NCBI GenBank assembly: GCA_027323595.1
Contig: DAHWBL010000390.1
Location: forward strand, 1 to 8,802
DNA: 8,802 nucleotides
Direction of reading: 5' to 3'
DNA from: Acetobacteraceae bacterium
GTDB lineage: Bacteria > Pseudomonadota > Alphaproteobacteria > Acetobacterales > Acetobacteraceae
The translations under genes and the position numbers were made by a program. This document shows, one piece after another, positions 7,272-8,802 of this stretch. Numbering within the stretch: position 1 is the stretch's first letter; the number at the start of each line of letters is the position of its first letter. Under the pieces are notes generated by a model. It was not told where the DNA came from. It saw only the letters and a list, made by a program, of their open reading frames with translations, and did no database searches.

Positions 7272-7308
7272 AAGTAAACACTGATGGCCTGGAGCAATTC
7301 TCTATTAT
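7266..7308 (+). promoter_or_regulatory. Predicted LysR operator and promoter of the Rieske oxygenase gene
   Basis: GGCCAT (7266-7271) and ATGGCC (7284-7289) are perfect 6-bp inverted arms around a 12-bp centre; the site shares GGCCATAAG and CTGATGGC with the copy at 6316-6337. Downstream come N6, AATTC (7296-7300), N2 and TATTAT (7303-7308), a plausible -10. A -35 at 17 bp would be ACTGAT (7280-7285), weak and inside the operator, as at LTTR-activated promoters. The left arm contains the lysR ATG at 7271, allowing autoregulation. On the minus strand GATAAT (7309-7304) could be the lysR -10. Confidence 0.65.
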
Positions 7309-7362
7309 CGGGGCGGTGCGTGGGGCGCTAGAATCGGGGCAACGGGCGACCAGGGGGGAAAG

Positions 7363-8640
7363 ATGCGCGAGGATCAGAACGAATTGCTGACCCGGACCGG
7401 GCCGGGCACGCGCATGGGCGCATTGTTCCGGCGCTACTGGATGCCGGCGATGCTGGCCAGCGAATTGCCGGAAAACGATGGCCCGCCGGTGCGGGTGAAG
7501 CTGCTGGGCGAGCGGCTGCTGGCGTTTCGCGACAGCGAGGGCCGGTTCGGGCTGATCGACGAATTTTGTGCCCATCGCGGCGTGTCGCTGTGGTTCGCGC
7601 GCAACGAGCAGGGCGGCATTCGCTGTCCCTATCATGGCTGGAAATACGATGTTGCCGGCAATTGCCTGGAGATTCCCTCCGAGCCCTCGCGCGAGGGGCT
7701 GTGCGCGCGGGTGAGGTTGACGGCGTATCGGCTGGTTGAGAGCGGCGGGGTGCTGTGGGCCTATATGGGCCCGCCCGAGGCCGAGCCGCCGCTGCCTGGC
7801 TTTGAGTGGATGGGGCTGCCGGCGAGCCATTGCTTCATCTCCAAGCGCTGGCAGCAGAATAATTATTTGCAGGCGATGGAAGGCGGGATCGATTCCAGCC
7901 ATGTCTCGTGGCTGCACAGCGGCGAGCTGAATTCCGATCCGCTGCATCGCTCCACCCAGGGTGCGAGCTATCAGGCGGACCGCACGCCGGTGTTCGAGAT
8001 CGTTGAATCCGCCGGGGGTTTGTTGATCGGCGCGCGCCGCCGGGCGAGCGAGGGATCGTACTACTGGCGCGTCACGCAATGGATCATGCCGTATTTCAGC
8101 ATGGTTCCGCCCTATGGCGACAATGCGCTGAACGGCCATGCGTGGGTGCCCATCGATGACGAGAATTGTTTCGCCTGGACCATGACCTATCACCCGACGC
8201 GGCCGTTGACGGACGAGGAGGTGGCGGCGATGGAGAACGGGCAGGGCATCCATGTTCAATATGTTCCTGGCACCTTCAGGCCACTTGCGAACATGGACAA
8301 TGACTACGGGATGGACCGCGCGGCGCAGAAGGCGGGCCTGACCTATAGCGGGGTGATGGGGATCGCGATCCAGGACGCCTCGTTGCAGGAGAGCATGGGG
8401 CCGATCGTGGACCGCACGCGCGAAAACCTGGTCTCCACCGACAACGCGATCATCATGGCGCGCCACCGGCTGCGCCGCGCCGCCCTTGGATTGGCCGAGG
8501 GGATCGAGCCGCCGGGGCTGGAGCCCTCGATGCACGCGGTGCGCTCCGCGGCATTCGTGCTCGACGCCGACAGCGGTTTTGCCGAGGCGCGACCCGATGC
8601 GTTCGTGGCGGTGGCGGGGGTTTCGCACACCTCGATCTGA
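7363..8640 (+). CDS. Rieske [2Fe-2S] aromatic ring-hydroxylating oxygenase, alpha subunit (phthalate 4,5-dioxygenase-like)
   Basis: A 425-aa cytosolic oxygenase component that inserts oxygen into an aromatic (or O-methylated aromatic) acid, using electrons from a separate reductase. The N-terminal Rieske domain has CAH (C69, H71) and CPYHGWKYD (C88, H91), C-x-H-x16-C-x2-H. The catalytic domain has GGIDSSHVSWLH (residues 174-185): bridging Asp177 and mononuclear-iron ligands His180 and His185. A third carboxylate ligand is probably Asp338 in GIAIQDASLQES, followed by GPIVDRTRENL. Length and motif layout fit the single-subunit-type alpha proteins of phthalate, 3-chlorobenzoate and vanillate-type oxygenases; the substrate is not assignable. 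Start: ATG at 7363 with GGGGGGAAA just upstream. No beta subunit, ferredoxin or reductase gene is seen before the IS element that follows 109 bp downstream. Confidence 0.93.
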   Translation: MREDQNELLTRTGPGTRMGALFRRYWMPAMLASELPENDGPPVRVKLLGERLLAFRDSEGRFGLIDEFCAHRGVSLWFARNEQGGIRCPYHGWKYDVAGNCLEIPSEPSREGLCARVRLTAYRLVESGGVLWAYMGPPEAEPPLPGFEWMGLPASHCFISKRWQQNNYLQAMEGGIDSSHVSWLHSGELNSDPLHRSTQGASYQADRTPVFEIVESAGGLLIGARRRASEGSYYWRVTQWIMPYFSMVPPYGDNALNGHAWVPIDDENCFAWTMTYHPTRPLTDEEVAAMENGQGIHVQYVPGTFRPLANMDNDYGMDRAAQKAGLTYSGVMGIAIQDASLQESMGPIVDRTRENLVSTDNAIIMARHRLRRAALGLAEGIEPPGLEPSMHAVRSAAFVLDADSGFAEARPDAFVAVAGVSHTSI

Positions 8641-8671
8641 AGCGAGCGGGAATAAATTTATAAAAGTTCTT

Positions 8672-8748
8672 TGTTGGTGTGGACGGCCCCACGGCATCGG
8701 GTGCCAATATTGGGGCTTGTTCGAGCTAACCAACAGGAGGGCCGTCCA
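8672..8748 (+). repeat. Interleaved inverted repeats in the IS110 leader
   Basis: Two perfect inverted repeats interleave. TGTTGGT (8672-8678) pairs with ACCAACA (8729-8735). TGGACGGCCC (8680-8689) pairs with GGGCCGTCCA (8739-8748). They cross, so they form either a pseudoknot or alternative folds. Smaller pairings lie inside: GCCCC (8686-8690) with GGGGC (8712-8716), GGCA (8693-8696) with TGCC (8702-8705), and the palindrome CCAATATTGG (8704-8713). The Shine-Dalgarno AGGAGG (8735-8740) overlaps the right arms, so the fold would hide the transposase translation start. Confidence 0.75.
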
Positions 8749-8749
8749 G

Positions 8750-8802
8750 ATGGAATATAAGCGGATTGCGATAGACACGTCCAAGCATGTTTTCACCCTG
8801 CA
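8750..8802 (+). CDS. IS110-family transposase, N-terminal fragment (runs off window)
   Basis: Only 17 codons are present: MEYKRIAIDTSKHVFTL. The stretch IAIDTSKHVF matches the first strand of the RuvC-like DEDD domain of IS110-family transposases, which typically reads (I/V)G(I/V)D(V/T)SK; the Asp of IDTSK would be the first catalytic acid. Start: ATG at 8750 with AGGAGG 9 nt upstream. Such enzymes catalyse RNA-guided recombination of a circular intermediate and are normally about 320-400 aa with a C-terminal serine-containing domain; none of that can be seen here. The family call is reasonable but rests on a short peptide. Confidence 0.75.
   Translation, partial: MEYKRIAIDTSKHVFTL

Larger units (their letters stand above)
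8672..8802 (+). mobile_element. IS110-family insertion sequence, left part only
   Basis: A transposase start of IS110 type at 8750 with a structured leader marks the left part of an insertion sequence; the right end is outside the window. The exact left boundary is not visible, because IS110-type elements generally lack clear terminal inverted repeats and target duplications. It must lie after the Rieske stop (8640) or very near it. The AT-rich tract 8651-8673 (AATAAATTTATAAAAG and so on) contrasts with the GC-rich surroundings and may be target DNA or the element edge. The start given is the outermost base of the leader's inverted repeats. Confidence 0.65.

Noticed and set aside
8641..8680. 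Intrinsic terminator after the Rieske gene
   Set aside because: The tract is AT-rich but has no GC stem before a T run; it looks more like target DNA or the edge of the IS element.
6859..8796. A 645-codon open frame on the minus strand opposite the Rieske gene
   Set aside because: It spans the Rieske gene, the intergenic operator and the start of lysR in a frame without recognisable domains; the Rieske motifs on the plus strand are decisive.
1..8802. CRISPR array, tRNA or rRNA genes
   Set aside because: No regularly spaced repeats and no recognisable tRNA or rRNA segments were seen on reading.

Overview
The window looks like chromosomal accessory DNA of a GC-rich alphaproteobacterium, plausibly Rhodospirillales/Acetobacteraceae. 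The grounds are very high GC with strong G/C at third codon positions, and a NadQ/COG4111-type NAD regulator, a family I know as alphaproteobacterial. Species cannot be read from the sequence alone.

Layout, left to right. Six genes lie on the minus strand. (1) 1-1289 is an XdhA-type molybdenum hydroxylase small subunit ([2Fe-2S] plus FAD domains) that runs off the left edge. (2) 1421-2275 is nadC, quinolinate phosphoribosyltransferase. (3) 2355-3242 is a Nudix-related winged-helix regulator of NAD synthesis (NadQ/NrtR type). (4) 3366-4826 is a 14-TM DHA2-type MFS exporter. (5) 4888-6228 is an AAHS-type aromatic-acid:H+ symporter. (6) 6345-7271 is a LysR-type regulator. Two plus-strand genes follow: (7) 7363-8640, a Rieske oxygenase alpha subunit of the phthalate 4,5-dioxygenase type, transcribed divergently from lysR; and (8) from 8750, the first 17 codons of an IS110-family transposase that runs off the right edge.

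Two regulatory circuits can be read. In the NAD circuit, the 79-bp gap between nadQ and nadC holds two 21-bp operator-like palindromes (TTAT-R-CTC N5 GAG-Y-ATAA), one of them overlapping a perfect TATAAT in front of nadC. In the aromatic circuit, the same composite element (GCCATAAG...CTGATGGC, then N6-AATTC-N2-TATT at identical spacing) lies in front of both the Rieske oxygenase and the AAHS transporter. The adjacent LysR protein therefore probably controls uptake and first oxidation of one aromatic acid together. The oxygenase has no ferredoxin or reductase gene in the window, and the IS110 element sits directly behind it.

The IS110 leader carries two interleaved inverted repeats that embed the transposase ribosome binding site. 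It is the least explained structure in the window. IS110-family elements encode a guide (bridge) RNA in a non-coding end, but whether this short leader is such an RNA cannot be settled here.
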